Shown: positions 43,864 through 57,650, numbered from the stretch's first letter. The stretch: DNA of 64,000 bases from Symsagittifera roscoffensis (GCF_963678635.1 NC_087063.1:80773574-80837573), one strand, 5' to 3'. Program-made: numbers and translations. Notes: a model not told the origin generated them from the letters alone.

Positions 43864-44854
43864 TGTAACATTCGCCCGGAAGATACATATCGACGGAAAA
43901 CAAAACTAAGTCTTAAGACGACTGGCTAACGTCTAAACAGAGCTTTGCATGCTTTTCACTGTCTCTACCAAGCCAGTTTTTTCGGTGGTCTTTTCTAACA
44001 TCGGGTCGACAAAAACGTTACTGCTTTCGGCTTCGGTCAAAACACTCAGATTAACTAAATTACATGCAGAAATAGTGAGCTCATGGCTGGGTCTCAGTAT
44101 CCCCAGACCACGAGGTCACTCCTAAAAACAGGGCTATTACTATTTATCATATTACTATTGTTTTTGTTCAGTAGATAAAAATCATCATCTCCGTCGAAGA
44201 TGGATCAACCCTTTCTCCCAACTCCTAGCTTCTCATCCTTATCAAAATGAATCTAGATGTTAATTAAATACAAGTCAGGACATAACAGGAAGCTAAAAGT
44301 TTATGTAACAGGATAAAAGTTTCAGTTCCTTTACCCTTCCGGATTGATGAATCCGCTGGATCAAGCTCGTTAATCCTGATTTCCTCTTAATCCGGAAGGC
44401 TGTCTTTCACCCTTCACCGTTGTTCGCAACGGCCTTGCAACTATTGTAGCAGCACAATAGTTGCAACTCGGAGTGTTCTCTGTTATTCTGTAACTCGTTG
44501 TCGTTTTCCAATCTCGATTTCGTAGTTGTTGTTAGCGCAGCTAATGTTGTTCTGTTCTTCTTTCTCGTTTTAGCCAAAATGGCTGTTTCTGACGTTTCTC
44601 AGAAATATGACGTCACAATTCGTATTTTTGAAATTTTAAAATACCAGAATATTCCAGCCCTCACCGTTTGGCCGATCGTTCCAATAACGTTCTTAATTCT
44701 TAATAATCACCAATCCGGAAGGCTCGCTGCTAAAAATCCGAATTCTGCAGAGATTGCATTTTTCACATTCTGGTCGAATGTCACATACTCCCCGGACAGT
44801 CCGGTCAATGTCCTCATTGAATCACGCAATGTTCGTAAAATGGTTACAGTGTCA
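43864..44854 (-). repeat. 3' LTR of giant element, copy 2
   Basis: On the + strand it runs from TGTAACATTCG to TTACAGTGTCA and matches 60641-61629 with roughly 18 substitutions and a few small indels by eye, so about 98% identity. It contains a CCTTCCGGATT...AATCCGGAAGG hairpin module, a perfect 13-bp inverted repeat (44435-44466) and TCCGGGGAG (- strand, 44796-44788). It lies downstream of ORF2 in coding orientation, hence the 3' LTR. Confidence 0.92.
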
Positions 44855-45606
44855 TCGAACAGAATTTACAAAATGCACGAAATTACTTTTATCCACGTCA
44901 CATCGACTCACTGCAGAATATAATTGGCATCATACCACATCACTATAGCCTTCAAATTCTTTCATTAATCTGCACATTGAGGATATGACCTACGATAAAA
45001 CATAATTTCTGACTTCCAGTGTCAATTTCCCGATTAAAACTTTTCCTCTTAGATTTAAAAGATGTTGGCTTGCAGGACAGTCCTGCCAACCAACAAGCTA
45101 AAACTATCCTTCTACGCTTTTCCCTTCGGAAATCTTGCTTGTTATTGTCCTGAATACTAAAACTAAGAAACTCTGTGATTAGAAAGAACAATGAAACAAT
45201 CTCCTTCTTCGAGAGATTACTCAAGCTTTCCATGTCACCACAAAGTGATCAATTCTCCTAGCTGATTAAAAACAGTCATGCAGGCTGGAATATTTAAATA
45301 TACTCCTTCACTTAAGCCTTTCTAAATAAATAGTAAGTGAGTGTCTCTAAAGCCACTTCAACTAAAATCAAAATGCAGTATTATAAATGCAACAATTTCA
45401 AAACTCAACTAAATGTTTCAGTTTTCAATTACAACTTGGTTGCTTGGTTTCTCACTTGAGTTTTTCACATACCTAAAACAATTCTGAGTCTTAACTTTTC
45501 TTCATCACTCCTTTGTTTTCTTCTTTTTTTTTGTCGTTTAGAAGTTCTAAAACTTCTAAATTCTTCTAATTTCGTTTTTTTTTTCATCTTGTCTTTCGGT
45601 CATTCG
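44855..45606 (-). other. 3' untranslated region of giant element, copy 2
   Basis: About 750 bases between the ORF2 end and the 3' LTR. It holds small open stretches with no recognisable motifs and no clear polypurine tract next to the LTR. Confidence 0.6.
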
Positions 45607-48519
45607 TCAATGCTCCATTTCTTCCTCCTGTGATACTGACTCTGCACTCTCAGTCTCCGTATCCTGTAACACGTCGTTGGCCATACTGCGTTTTCTGCTG
45701 TTGTAGGATCTCTGAGCCTGCTCAGAAAACCTCTACTGTGTAGATGGTCATTGATGCCAGCAAACACAATTGTAATTGGGTTCATGTCTGTCTGCCTTTG
45801 TACCCCTATAGCCAAAAATACTGATTGCAATAGGTCTAGGTCAACCGCGGCCAACATTATGACGTCCGGCCAAAACAAAGACTTGGAGGTGTACACGAAC
45901 TCTGAATTCGCTACTACCATAATCTTGACCTTCCTCATCTCTGCTTTGTCATAGGCGGCGAAGATGGTCTCATCGTTCTTTATCGCTGTCAATCCGCCAT
46001 ATCTCTGGGCATCACCATCTTGGTTCACTAGTTTTGGGTACACTCTCTCCTTCACATGACCAGGTGGTGTCGTCAGCTGCCTGAATATCTTCACGTGTTG
46101 TCCAATCGGCGCTCTCGTTGTCAGGAATCTTCCTGGTCTCTCTTCACGATTCCCTTCATCATGATTCAGTCTTACATCTTGCAACGGTCTCGCATTCACT
46201 GGTCCCATCGTGTTGTTAGAGGGCAGTCCCTCCAAGTCAGCAAATCTCAAGGCCGTCGTGGAGCTGAAATTTATGCTAGCGGCTATCATCCAGTCTACGC
46301 CGGTTATCGAGTACAATCTGCTGACGGATAGCATCGCTCCATTCAGCATCCTCCTTGCATCTTCGATGAAGCTTACTCTCTGGAGATCCAGCTTCATTAG
46401 TTCGTCTTTGTATATATGCCAGGGAGACGGTATGGGTCTCGACCACATCAATGAGCCTCTGCTCGGTCTCTCCTCTCGACTGGTACTCGTCGTCTCCGAT
46501 CTAGTGTCCGATCTAGATGTGCCTGCTACCTCTTCGATTGGTTGGTTGACAGGTCCTATTCTTCTCCTAGGATGAATAGTCCTCCTCATCGGTGCTGCTC
46601 CCAACCGATCCTGTACGTCTGTTCTTCGACCTGGTTCGCTGGAGCTTTGTTGCCTGTAGTTCGTGACGGCCGGGAACGTACCCAAGCGTGTTTCCAAGCT
46701 AGGAGGCACAAAGGTGGTAATCACCGCGTCACTCACTGTTCCTTCTTCCTTCAGCACTCCTGTTTCAAAGAGTTCTGCTTCCAGCTCGTCCAACCGCTCT
46801 TGGAAGACTCGATTCAACCAAGCTTGTCCTTCAATACTGTCGAAGTGGATGCCATCCGTGGTCAGTCTGGCCTGATCCATGGCTCTCAACTCATGTTCGA
46901 TGTCCATGAGGATCATTCTTCCTGCATTTCGACTTGCTAGGTTCCTCAAGATGTTGTTCCATCTTATGAATCCCTCGTTGTGCCTTCTTCCTGATGCTGT
47001 CAGGCTTCTCGCGTTCATTGGCACAGTGCAAACGGTCAGTACCGCGCAACTGAATTTCTGCCAGAGAGTAGTAAACAAACACACCATCATTGACTCCCAT
47101 AGTGCTTCCTGCTCGTCTGAACCTCTGGAGATGTCATTCGTCCCAACTAAGACCATCACATTGGGAATCTTCCCTGGATTCATCAGTTCCACCATCCGAT
47201 ATAATTGGGCTATCGTCGCGCCTCCAAAGGCCATCACCGTGGTGACCCACGAGGTCCTCAAATTCGACAGCACTCTGACTAAGCTGTCTTCCAATATCAG
47301 ATGAGATGTCCCGAGTGGTGGTTGCTGCAGGTTCACAGCCGGGCTCCAGGTAGCTCGATTGAAGCAGGCCCTCGGATCTGTCTCCGGAACTCCCGTGAAA
47401 TTATACTTCAATTGATTATTCTTCTGCACGTCTATTATACGAGACACTTTCTTCGCTGGCATCTTTCGTACTTTCCTCTCTGGGATTCTCGAGCTCCCCA
47501 TGAGTAGTGTCACGTTACTTATCCCTTGTCTGATCACGGTCTGGGAGAGTTGTACTCTGCCCGTATCGTCAATCGTTCCATAGGGTGCAGTCACCCCGGA
47601 ACCTGGCGCATTCTTGTTAGCGACCAGTCGTCCAGCTGTCTCTATCAACTTCCTCACTGTCTGTTCTACGACGGGATCACCCAAGGTGTCACTAGGATCC
47701 GGGATTGTTACTCGATTTGTCTCTGCTGGAAGCCGTGTCTCCGTTGTTTGACTCATTTCTCGAAGCGTCAAGAGCTCCATCGGGGACTGCCCACGAGGAA
47801 TATCCCTTGCAGGTATCACTTTCTCCACGGCCGTTGTCAACGCCACCTGCTCCGATCGCTCTTTGTATTCCTGCCTTAAGCGCTCAATCTCTTGACCCTG
47901 CTTTTTGTTGCAGTCTTCAAACAACTTTCTCCACATGTCCCGATCTTCCTCCATCTGGAGCATGCTTCTGGTCATCTCGTCCTGCTCCTTCTTCGTACTT
48001 CTCAGCTGATCGTTCATCTCGTCCAGATCTTGCATGGTTTGGTTCGTCTGAACCTTCTGTGCTACTTTCGCCCTTTTTGGTGGCACAGCTGCTCTCAGTG
48101 GTGAACCAGAAGAGGTCGCCTCGCTGTTCATCTCCCGATGCATTCTCGTCAGCCCAGGTTTAGGCTTAGAGGGCATTGGCATCTCACCTGGTTGGTAAGT
48201 CCTAGAACTTCCCAATCCAGGCTCATTCGCCAAGTCACTCCCTGAGAGAGCCCCGTTTCTCCACCTCATCACTCTCATGTTTGGGCGGTCTAGTACTCCT
48301 CTTTCTCCATATGCTGCCATCAACAGGACTTCCGTGGGGCGGTCCCCACGGTTGTCGTGCCCCAAGATGTTGATCAGGGCGGTCAGCAACATGACTACCT
48401 CTGGGTGGGTCCTCCAGAGCGAAGTCTCGATCGATCAGCCGACGATAGATCGCATTTACCATCGGTCCTACATATGCCTCTGCCAGGTCCATCAATTCAT
48501 CCAGGTTGAAGTTATCCAT
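45600..48519 (-). pseudogene. ORF2 of giant element, copy 2 (internally deleted, frameshifted)
   Basis: It aligns with the first roughly 910 residues of the copy 1 ORF2: N-terminus, coiled coil, first SGNH domain (EDSLV in place of GDSL, GTND, DGIHFD) and the start of the second (ANSEF, AGINDH). A frameshift near 48400 separates the first 40 codons (from the ATG at 48519) from the main open frame (48392 down). Near 45690 the homology ends, where copy 1 has about 2,000 more codons. In another frame the last bases read as an acidic tail ending at a stop at 45609-45607, similar in character to the copy 1 C-terminus. This indicates an internal deletion of about 6 kb with a frame change. The block I Gly is Glu here, so the esterase site may also be impaired. 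Confidence 0.85.
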
Positions 48520-48918
48520 TCTATTCTTTTCAAGTTTGATTTGATTCGATTCGATATCTGACTCAAGTGAGTTATTAAATGATCAATCAGGATCTAGAAA
48601 AGAAGTCACAAATATCATACTTGTCTGTTTCACCTTAACATATATCGTTAAAATTTGCTTAAAGACAGTTCAGATAAAAAGATATTCATCCTAGATTTTA
48701 TTAAAATCAATTGGTTTCTAAAATTTTGGAATTCGACCTAAGATTGGACAGTCCAAACTTTGGATCTATTCCTAAGATCGTCATTTAGTTGTTCATGGTC
48801 ACTAACCCTTACTTACCCATGATCTTTATAACCTAACACATAACATAACATAACATAACACACATACCACATATTACATACAACTTAGTCTTTGGCCTAA
48901 CTCCCTCTCGCCCATCAC
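48520..48918 (-). other. Intergenic region between gag-pol and ORF2, copy 2
   Basis: It corresponds to 9885-10406 of copy 1. It contains an ACATA tandem run (about 48838-48862) and a splice-acceptor context at 48594. No ORF. Confidence 0.75.
48594..48620 (-). promoter_or_regulatory. Candidate 3' splice site for ORF2 mRNA, copy 2
   Basis: Reading the - strand, a T-rich run ends TTCTTTTCTAG at 48594, followed by ATCCTG. The ORF2 ATG (48519) is 75 bases downstream. The position and the AG/ATC junction match copy 1, although the surrounding sequence has diverged. Confidence 0.55.
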
Positions 48919-51900
48919 TCAGCCTATACTTAAGTAATATTTCTTATGTAGGTACACTTGTATATTCGTATCAGAGAATATCACGTGTACAAGCGCGTAC
49001 AATTCCCGAGGATGCAGTCTTCCTCTGTTTGGATCGTACACTGGAAGCGAGAGCTCCTTCACGTCCATTTCCACAAGGAAGTCCCTCAGCCTCGTCAAAG
49101 ACAAGACTAGGTTTTCTGGGTCCACGTGCTGCTTCTCTGTCGCCCTCGTTACCAAGTAGCATAAGTACTTTCCCGGTATCTGCGACTTCGCCGGAGGTAA
49201 GGCTGCTACGCCCCCTATCCCTGGTCTTTGCTTCCAAAGGAATTCCACGTTTTTGTATTCCCTCTTAAAATCTGCCGCTAGCGCTGTCCTAAAACTCATG
49301 TGTGCGGTGATCGCTATCGCACATGTTCTGTTTGTGAGTATGAAATCACTGTCTGTTATTATTATGTTACTAGAATATTCATTTGGTAAATTAAAATATG
49401 ACTCAACTACCCTACCTATGTCAGGTTTCTTAGGTTCTTCGCCTGTTTCTGCTTCTATGTCTCCTGTTTCTCTTGCTATTCTTATTTTTTTTATTATCAA
49501 GTTTTCAGTGTGGGTAAGTCCTACCCCCACTCCCCGGACAAAAATTTCCATCGACGTCCCGTCGATCGCACACCGGTTATCAAATCGAGGTTGGAGGCGG
49601 GAATGAGTAATTGCGTCTCCTGGGTAATTCGTCAGGTCTTGTTCATATGACTGCTGTTGCTCGTCGTCGAATTCTACCTCGGGTTTCGACCAGTCGTCAA
49701 CCCACTCATCGTTGTGATCATCGACTATGTCAATGTCTTGTGACACAGTTATTTCCTCTAGACCCACTACTTCCTCCACTATCTTCTTTAGATCTATCCT
49801 ATCCACTAAAAAGTCGTCACCGTAAGGATTGTATTTCTTTCTTGGTCTCATCCCGTCCTTCTGACGAGTCTGTATGGTGAACAGAAGATCCAGTTCCAAG
49901 TTCTTGGGAACCTCTATCTGTTCGGGATCCTGCCAATCTTCCTCTGTGTAGGGTAAGGTTTCATCGTCCGCTTCGATCTGTTCGTTTGGATCCAGGTCCA
50001 GCGGTATACCTGTACCTTCCTCTACGACTTCGTTTCCATCGTTTATCTCCCTGGTGCCTTTTTCATTGACCTCACAAGCAGGATTCATCATTAGATAATC
50101 CCCTTCTTCCATGTCTGCAGGTATACACCAGTCTTCTGTCGATGGATTGTGTGGCTTGATGTTCTCGTAGTGGGCGGCTCGGCCAGTACTCAGTCTATAA
50201 AAGCGTCCCTCCTGGTGCACCTTTGTAATCATGAAGGGCCCCCTCCACTTTTTTAGAAGCTTCTTTGTCCCTTTCGGTGGTATAACGTTCTGAAATACCC
50301 ATACGTAGTCTCCCACCGAGTAAGCCTTTGCACCAGCTGCTTTCTTGTCGAATTTTTTCCTCTGCCTTGCCTGTGCCTGCTGAGTGTTTCGTCTACACAA
50401 ATCGTTCAACTCCTGTTGGCGTCTGATCACATCCCTCACGTAGACCTGTGGGGACGTTTTCTTTCCCTCATATTCTGGGTAGAAGAAGGTTAAGGGTAAA
50501 GACTTTTCGTGTCCAGTTAGCATCATGTGTGGACTGACTCCAGTGGTGGAGTGTTGCGTGCTATTATATGCTCTTTCGACCTGTGAGCGTCTCATAAGCT
50601 CTTTCGTAAGCTCTCCTACGAAAGCTGTTCCATTATCCGATTGAAACGTCATCGGACAACCATGTCTTGCTATCAACGTGTTGATCAGGTGGTCGCATGT
50701 CTCTTCCGCCGAGGCAGTTATGCAGGGCACGGCCTCTGCATACTTCGTAAAATGATCTATCATGACCAGCACCTGATTGTAACCATTGTCTGTCATGCAT
50801 ATCTTTTGGTGATCTATTTGCACCACCTCGTTGAATTCAGACGACTCGATCGATTGTAAAGGAAATCGCAAGTTCCTTGGATCCTTGACCTGTTGGCATG
50901 ACAGACATGCTGTTACCCATTTCTCGCATGCCTTTTTCATCCCAGGCCACTCAAAGCGCTTCAGGATCCTCTGATATACTTTGTCGATCCCCTGATGGCC
51001 CATTCGATCATGTGACCTGAATAATAGTTCTGTCTGATAGAGTTGCGGCAACACTATCGCGTTATACTTGTATAAGACCTGGTCTTCCTCCCTTCTTTTG
51101 CAAGCCACAATCCCGTCCTTGTTCAAATATAACCTCCCTTCCTTCTGCATGAAGTATTGTCTCAGGATGCGATAACTATCTTCCTCGAGGTCCCCTTTAT
51201 CCGGAGAACCATTCTCGATCCACCTTTTCAGGTTGCTTGTCATGCGATCATTTCTCTGCGCCCTTAGAAGGTCCGAGAGTCTGTATCTCGCCTTCAAGTA
51301 CGTCTTCATGACCCTCATCTGACTATTCAGCTCGTTGGGCTGATGTGTGTCTTCTTCCATCTTAACGCACCAAATCTTCGCCAACGGTTGTGTTTCTTGT
51401 TCAAACGGCAGAAGATCAGTCCTGACTACCTCTTTCTGCGGCAACAGGCTTATCGAGCGTTTCGATACCGCTATTGTCTCCAAGTCATCCGCTGCGTTGT
51501 CAAAGACTTTTTCGCTTGGTATAAGGTAGCGATCGCTGTTAGGATCCTGGTACATCTCTCTGTCCAGGTCCCTTGCCCGAGTTTCCACTAGTAGCGTGTG
51601 TATCACTAGTTCTGACAGTTCTGATCCCGAGCTCGAATTCCTGTCTGAATAGGTGTCCATTCCTGAGCTTCCTGAGTTATCCTCTGTCGAAGAGGTTGTG
51701 CTGGAGACTGCACGCTCCTCCAGATCATGTCTGTGCTTTCTTCGCATCCATCTGAACTCCCCGGACAAAACCTTGTTCTCTAGGTCCTGTTTCTCATCAG
51801 GAATTTTCTCGTCTATCTCAGACTCCCCGGACAAATTTTCTTGTCCCGGTTGTTGATCTTGTGTTCGCTTGTTCTTCTCATCATTCGTCTCCCCGGACAA

Positions 51901-54900
51901 ATAGTCCTGCAGCAGATTTTGTTTTACCTCTTCACCCTCTTTATCCCGGTCCACAAAAGTGACGGTTTTCTTTCGCTTGCTGCTCCCCTGTCCTTTCTGT
52001 CCGTAAGAAGTACTGGTTAAAATCTCTTGGGATATTGAGGATACTAGTTGCTGAACTATTGTCCTACAATCCCTCTCGTTTTCTTTGTGCTGTCGTCTGG
52101 ACGGCATGATCTTCACCTTCTCACTGACTGTTAGCGATGCCACTGCTGCTGTCCACTCGGGATCATCTCTGGTCACTTCTCTTTCTAACAATCCACCCAG
52201 CATCCGCATCACTTGTGGTGTGACTTGCACCGTTTTATCCAATAATGAGAGGCTGTTTATATTCATGCGAGAGAGTTCTTGCTGGACCAGTCTTGAGCGC
52301 AGCAACAGATCCAAGGGGACCGGGTCCTCCTTGGATAGGATCTTTATCTCGGCTGCTTTCTCTACAGGTAACTCAGGGTGCCCCGGAATTGGATGTCCAG
52401 ATTTATCCAACCATCTCGTTAAGGGAAGCGGTTCATACGTTTCTTTGTCCAGAAACGAGAATCCCTCCTTTATTTCCGCCTGATTGGCCTGTTTCTGCTC
52501 CAATCTTTCATAGAACTCAGTTTTCTTGCTGAGGCTGTCAGCATTCTGGTGTTTATCACGCATCCTATGTTCGATTATCATATGGTAGCCATCCAATCTT
52601 ACTATCCACCTACCAATATAACTCTGATCCATCGAGTAGGTTTTCAACCAGGATAACGCTCTGTTGTCCACGCGTAACTTGAAAGGAGCGCTCCCCAAGT
52701 ATGCACGGTACTTTTCCACGAAGGTGACTACTGCAAACATTTCTGCTTTTGGTGCGCCATATTTCATCTCTGTGTCACTCAAGACCTTGCTGCCGTATGC
52801 AATGGGACGGTGAACTGTTCTTCCGTTCCATTCTTGCTCTTGATGCAAGATTCCTGAGATGGCCACCACCGATGCGTCTGTGTCAAGAACATACATGCCC
52901 TTTTCTGTAGGCATGCCCAGCACTGGCGCTTCGCACAGTTCCCGCTTTATGTTCTCGAAAGCAACCTGTGCCTCATCCTTCCATTCGAACTTTTTCCCCT
53001 TGTTGCGCATCAGCTTCTGCATCGGATACACCTTGTCCGCATATCCTTTTATGAATTCTCGGTAGTAATTGGCAAACCCTAGGAAGCTCAGGAGCTGTGT
53101 GTCCGTCCTGGGGGCCTTCCATGTCAACACTGCTTCCACTGCTTCCGGGTCCGGCCTCACACCATGCCTATCCACCATTCTTCCTAGGTACTTTATCGAA
53201 TCCCTAAGGATTTCACATTTCGATGGTTTGCACTTTAATCCTGCTCTTTTCATGCATCCAAAGACCTCATCGAGCCTATCAATGTGGTCTTCCAGGGTCG
53301 GTGTCGCTATGACTACGTCATCCACGTAACACATCACGAGATTCCCGTACTTCTTGGTCAATCTCGTCAAAGCCTGAGCCATCAGTCTTTGAAAAGTGGC
53401 CGTTGCATTGCACAAGCCGAAGGGCATCCTCGTCCACTGGTACAATCCCAACTCGCACTCGAATCCGGTCTTCTCTCTGTCCTTCTTTCGCAGAGGGACC
53501 TGCCAGAAGGCAGAACCTAAGTCCAATGTGGTGAAGAACTTGGCATCACCAAGCTTAGATAGGCTCTCGTCTATTCGCGGTATCGGGTACGCATCTTTTA
53601 TCGTTACCGCGTTCAAGTAACGAAAGTCGCAACAAAATCTAAGCTGCCCCCCTTTCTTTTTCGCCATTACTACCCCGCAAGCCCATGCCGATTTCGAGGG
53701 TTCTATCATGTCGTATTCAAGCAACATTTCTATTTCCGCTCGGCATGCTTCCGATTTGTGTGGCGTCATTCGCCTTGCGCCTTCCCTATGGGGAACGGCG
53801 CCCTCTTCTAGTTCGATTTCGTGTTCGACGAAATTACAGCAACCGATATCCGCCTTATGTTTTGAAAATACATCTGCGTTCCGATTTAGGAGGTCCCGCA
53901 ATTTTTCGAAATCCTCCTCACCTATTTTCTTTTTTAAATGTTCTATCTCTGGCAAAACCGGTTTGTCAGATTCTAGTTCATATGACGAGGGGCGTTCCGG
54001 AAAATTCGAGCAGCTTGATAAGCCGTCGTCCGTTTCGGATTTCATTGAAAACAATTTATGAATAGATTTTAATTCATTTAACCTCTTTAAAATTTTATCT
54101 TTATTGGCATGATAAGGACAGTCTTTCACACTATATTTCTTCAAGTTTTGTGTCTCCTCATAGTCGGTCCTCATCAGCAAAGCGTAGCCAAGCTTCTTTC
54201 CACGCTGGATTGAAACCGTGGTGTCCAGTGTGTTCAACAACACACTGACACACAGTCCGTTTCGCGTTACCGAGAAGCTCCGGCCTAAAATCACCGAACT
54301 CTGACTATTTGGATTCGGTACTAAGCAAACCTCTTTACTATCACTTAACGAATTCAAATTTCTCATTCTAAAAATTGCTACTACAGCTTGTCCTGGTTGT
54401 AATTTTACTTTTCTATCCAAAAAAACTGGTACCTTATTCTCGTCTGTTATTATCCTACTAATTGGTCTCTTAACATACTTTCGGTCCGGGTTTCTAATCC
54501 GTATTAGACCGTTGTTCAAGTCAATCATCACGTCAAAGTTCCTGACAAAATCTCTGCCCAAGATGAATTGGTCGGCGTCGTCCAGATTCTCTACCACCAG
54601 GAAGCTCATCCAAAGGTTCCGTCCTCCCATGTGAAGGACCGTCACCGGTGTTCTTCCGGCTACGTAGATAGCTCCTCGATTTGCGGCGGCCAGTCGGAGA
54701 TTGGTAGGAATCAGATCTTCCCGCGTGAAGCCCATTCTTTCCCAAGTTTTTTTATCGGCATCACACTCACTACCGCTCCTGTGTCCAGAAGCCCTGTGAC
54801 TCCGATTTTTGTTCCGTTGGTGTCGAGCAGATGTGCTGTCACATCTGCTTCATATCCAATGTGTACCGCGTCTTGTTCCATCGTGGCGTCATGGCCTATC

Positions 54901-57650
54901 CTGCGGACTTTGAGTTCCTCTTCACCCAAATAGATCTGCCCCATTTGGTCATCTTCTGTTGTTATATAAGTCCTGGTGTAGATACTGATTCCATCCACGT
55001 TCAGCATTATTTGATACGGCCCATAGACCTCCAGGTAGCGTCCATGAAGTTTCTTCATGCGAGGGCCACCCGTCGTTAGTAGTGCTCGCACAGCTCTCGA
55101 CTCGGTGCGTGGCTCCACCTGCCTCAGATAATCTGCATATGTGTCCAAATGCATTAAAGTGAACTCGGATGGTTCACTCAGATTTCTTATTACCTGGTGT
55201 CCAGCCACTGAGATTATCGACTGTATCTTATTTCCTTGCGGCACCATGCCGAACCTCTTACCGGAGATCACTTTAAGTTTCATGTCTAAACTGCTTGGTG
55301 CTTTCGTCTCTTCGAACTCCGTTGCTTCGAAGGTATTCAGTTGCTCCTGAAGCTTCTCATTTTCCAGTTCAAGTTTCACTTTTTGTTCGATCTCTTTCGT
55401 CACCAATTCCTGTTGTACTCTATTTAGAGCATCCCTTGCGGCTGCCTTATAATCGATCTTGAAGCCATCAGCCGCAGTTGCCGGTCCCGGCTCACGTGTG
55501 TCCTCTGTTACCGCTTGCATTTTCTTTGCCGCCAGCTCTTGAGGTTTATCCCTTCTGCGTGCCTCCGCTTCACTCAAAAGTCGAGCCTTGCTGGCTTTCA
55601 CTCCTGACAAAGCTTCTTCATGTCTTGGATGCTTGATGTCTGCCACTGCATCCCAGAATTGCGGACAATCTGATTTAAAATGACCTTTCAAGTTGCAAAA
55701 GAAACACCTCGGGCCGAATTTCGCAATTACTCCTCTCATGAAATCCTCATGGTCCAACTCTGACGCATCTTCGTCCTCGAGGCTAAAGCCTATTGCTTTC
55801 ATGCCTTGTTTGTAAGCTGGGCATGCTGACACATGATGGTCCGTTGAACTGCAATTAGCACAAGAGCGTCTCTTGTCCATATCATCCCTCGGTTTGTACC
55901 AATTGTTCCCTTGGTTTGCTGGTCCGTTGTTAAAATTTCCATAATTGTTCTTGTAATATCCAGATCTCGAAGAAGGTTTCAACAAAAGATACTCTTTTGA
56001 TTTGAGCCTCAACTCCTCCGGTGTTGACGCATTGGTTGAAAGTGGCGTGTAATGCGTTGCTAGCATTGTACGAAGTTCATCATTCTTCACACCATCGATG
56101 AATTTTGAGGCTACGGCCAAGTTCATCCTTCGGTTTGACTCGTCCGGTTGGCTGCGTCTCCTCAGCATTTCCAAATCATCGAGAAACTTGTCTATCGTCT
56201 CATCTTCTCGTTGCCTCCGTTTCTCGAAGCGCATCATCGCCTGGTGCCCCTGCACCCCTGATCCAAAACGGTTTAACAAGATTTCGAAGATTTTCTCAGC
56301 AGTGTCACGTTGATATTGCTTCTTGGCCATGACACAGTTCAGGGCTGTCCCTTCTAAGTTGCTGGTGAGCGCGCTGCATTCCTGTCTCTCCGACAAATCC
56401 TCTTCCTCGAAATGCAACTTCATTACCTCTATCCAGGTATCAATACAGCCATCAGATTCATCTTTGTAGCATCTCGGTTTCTTAAAGACTCTACTGGACT
56501 TCTCACTTCGTTCATTGGTTCTAGATAACCTTGTCAGGAATGTCTCCAAAGACCTGTTTAGGGGTTCAAATGCTGTGGCCATTGCCGTAGCATCCCTTGA
56601 ATGTCCCGCTTGAGTGTCCTCACACCTCGTCGAAGGCTCTGTGTGCGGTGCATCCCTGCAATCCGAACCACCGTGAGTGTTTCCCGCTTGGCCCACATGA
56701 CTCCTCCTTGGGCTTGCATGCCCCCTGTTGCCGGAAACACTTCTCCCAGTCGCATGTGTGCCTTGCGTTGGTCGTTCGTTAGAGGTTTGTCTGTTCCCCA
56801 CGTTGAACTTGCTCTACTGTTCGGGCCCCATGCTCCATTACCCCTTGTGGCATAGCCTGATGAACTGCCCCTGCCTCTAGTGGATCCATACGTTTTCCTC
56901 TTTTGATGTGCATTGAAGTTCACCCTCGGTTCCCTGCTGGGACCTCCCGAGTTCGGCTCTCCTTCTTTTGGTCCACTCTTGCTGCTTAGTAGCCCGTCCA
57001 ACCTATCCGTGATAGCCTGTGTTCGCCTCTCCATCATCGCGTCTATCTTTGTGTCAAGAGTCCCAAGAGACTGCTCTTGCTGAATTCTTAACTTCTCCAT
57101 GTCGTCTCTTAAGCGTAACTCCTTCTGTTCCGCCTCTCTTGTCATTCGCGACAAGTTCCTCGTCATATGTTCGTCCGTTCTTTCTTTCAAGCGTTTTTCG
57201 CTCCTGCCAACTTCTTGTCTGTTGCGGTTTATTTCTTCCCGCAGACTTTCTCTTTCAATGTGAACTGCTCTTTCTAGTTCACTCATCCTTATTGACATCT
57301 GCTCGTTTTGTTATCCTAAACTGTCCACTATGTTGTTTAAGGCTTCCTCTAGTGCTGCCCCGTTATCCACGAGTGGCGTCACTAGTGGTGGTGTAACCCT
57401 GTCGGTCCCAGGTAGCTTCGTGCTGGTCGAGATCCGGGCCTTGACCATCTGCTTCAACGTCTTTTTGCTCTTCTGAGGTCTTCTGACTTCTCGTTTCAAC
57501 CATTCTGCCTGAAACCGTCTCTCCTTTATCAGACCGGGATCGCTTGATCCAATCCACAAAAGGATCGGTCATCGTTTTTCTTTGCTTTTCAGGTATGAAT
57601 TTCCTAGAGCTATTACCTCGTTTTGGTATCCTTGACTTGTCTAAACTCAT
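48919..57650 (-). pseudogene. Gag-Pol of giant element, copy 2 (broken, integrase deletion)
   Basis: It has the same architecture as copy 1, spread over several frames. The N-terminus (57650-57363) and coiled coil (57298-56558) are separated by breaks near 57310-57360. A further frame change lies between about 56800 and 56560. Capsid, CCHC knuckles and the protease active site are in 56801-54711. A single-base loss in an A run (T on +) near 54748 then shifts the frame. RT, RNase H, integrase and the macro-like tail are open from 54735 to 48919. RT keeps MPFGL and YVDD. Integrase lacks about 45 residues near 50575, removing the catalytic Glu region. The C-terminal macro-like module (about 49400-48925) is well conserved with copy 1. 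Confidence 0.92.

Noticed and set aside
44498-44923. ORF of about 110-150 codons in the LTR with a good ATG context (MAVSDVSQKYDV), also at 61195-61656 and 62162
   Set aside because: It is antisense to the element, the third copy has a premature stop and amino-acid changes, and the identity is explained by LTR duplication. It is not excluded but not supported.
46056-48163. Plus-strand ORFs across copy 2 ORF2 (for example 46542-46940, 47705-48163)
   Set aside because: They are opposite-strand shadows of the recognisable ORF2 pseudogene.
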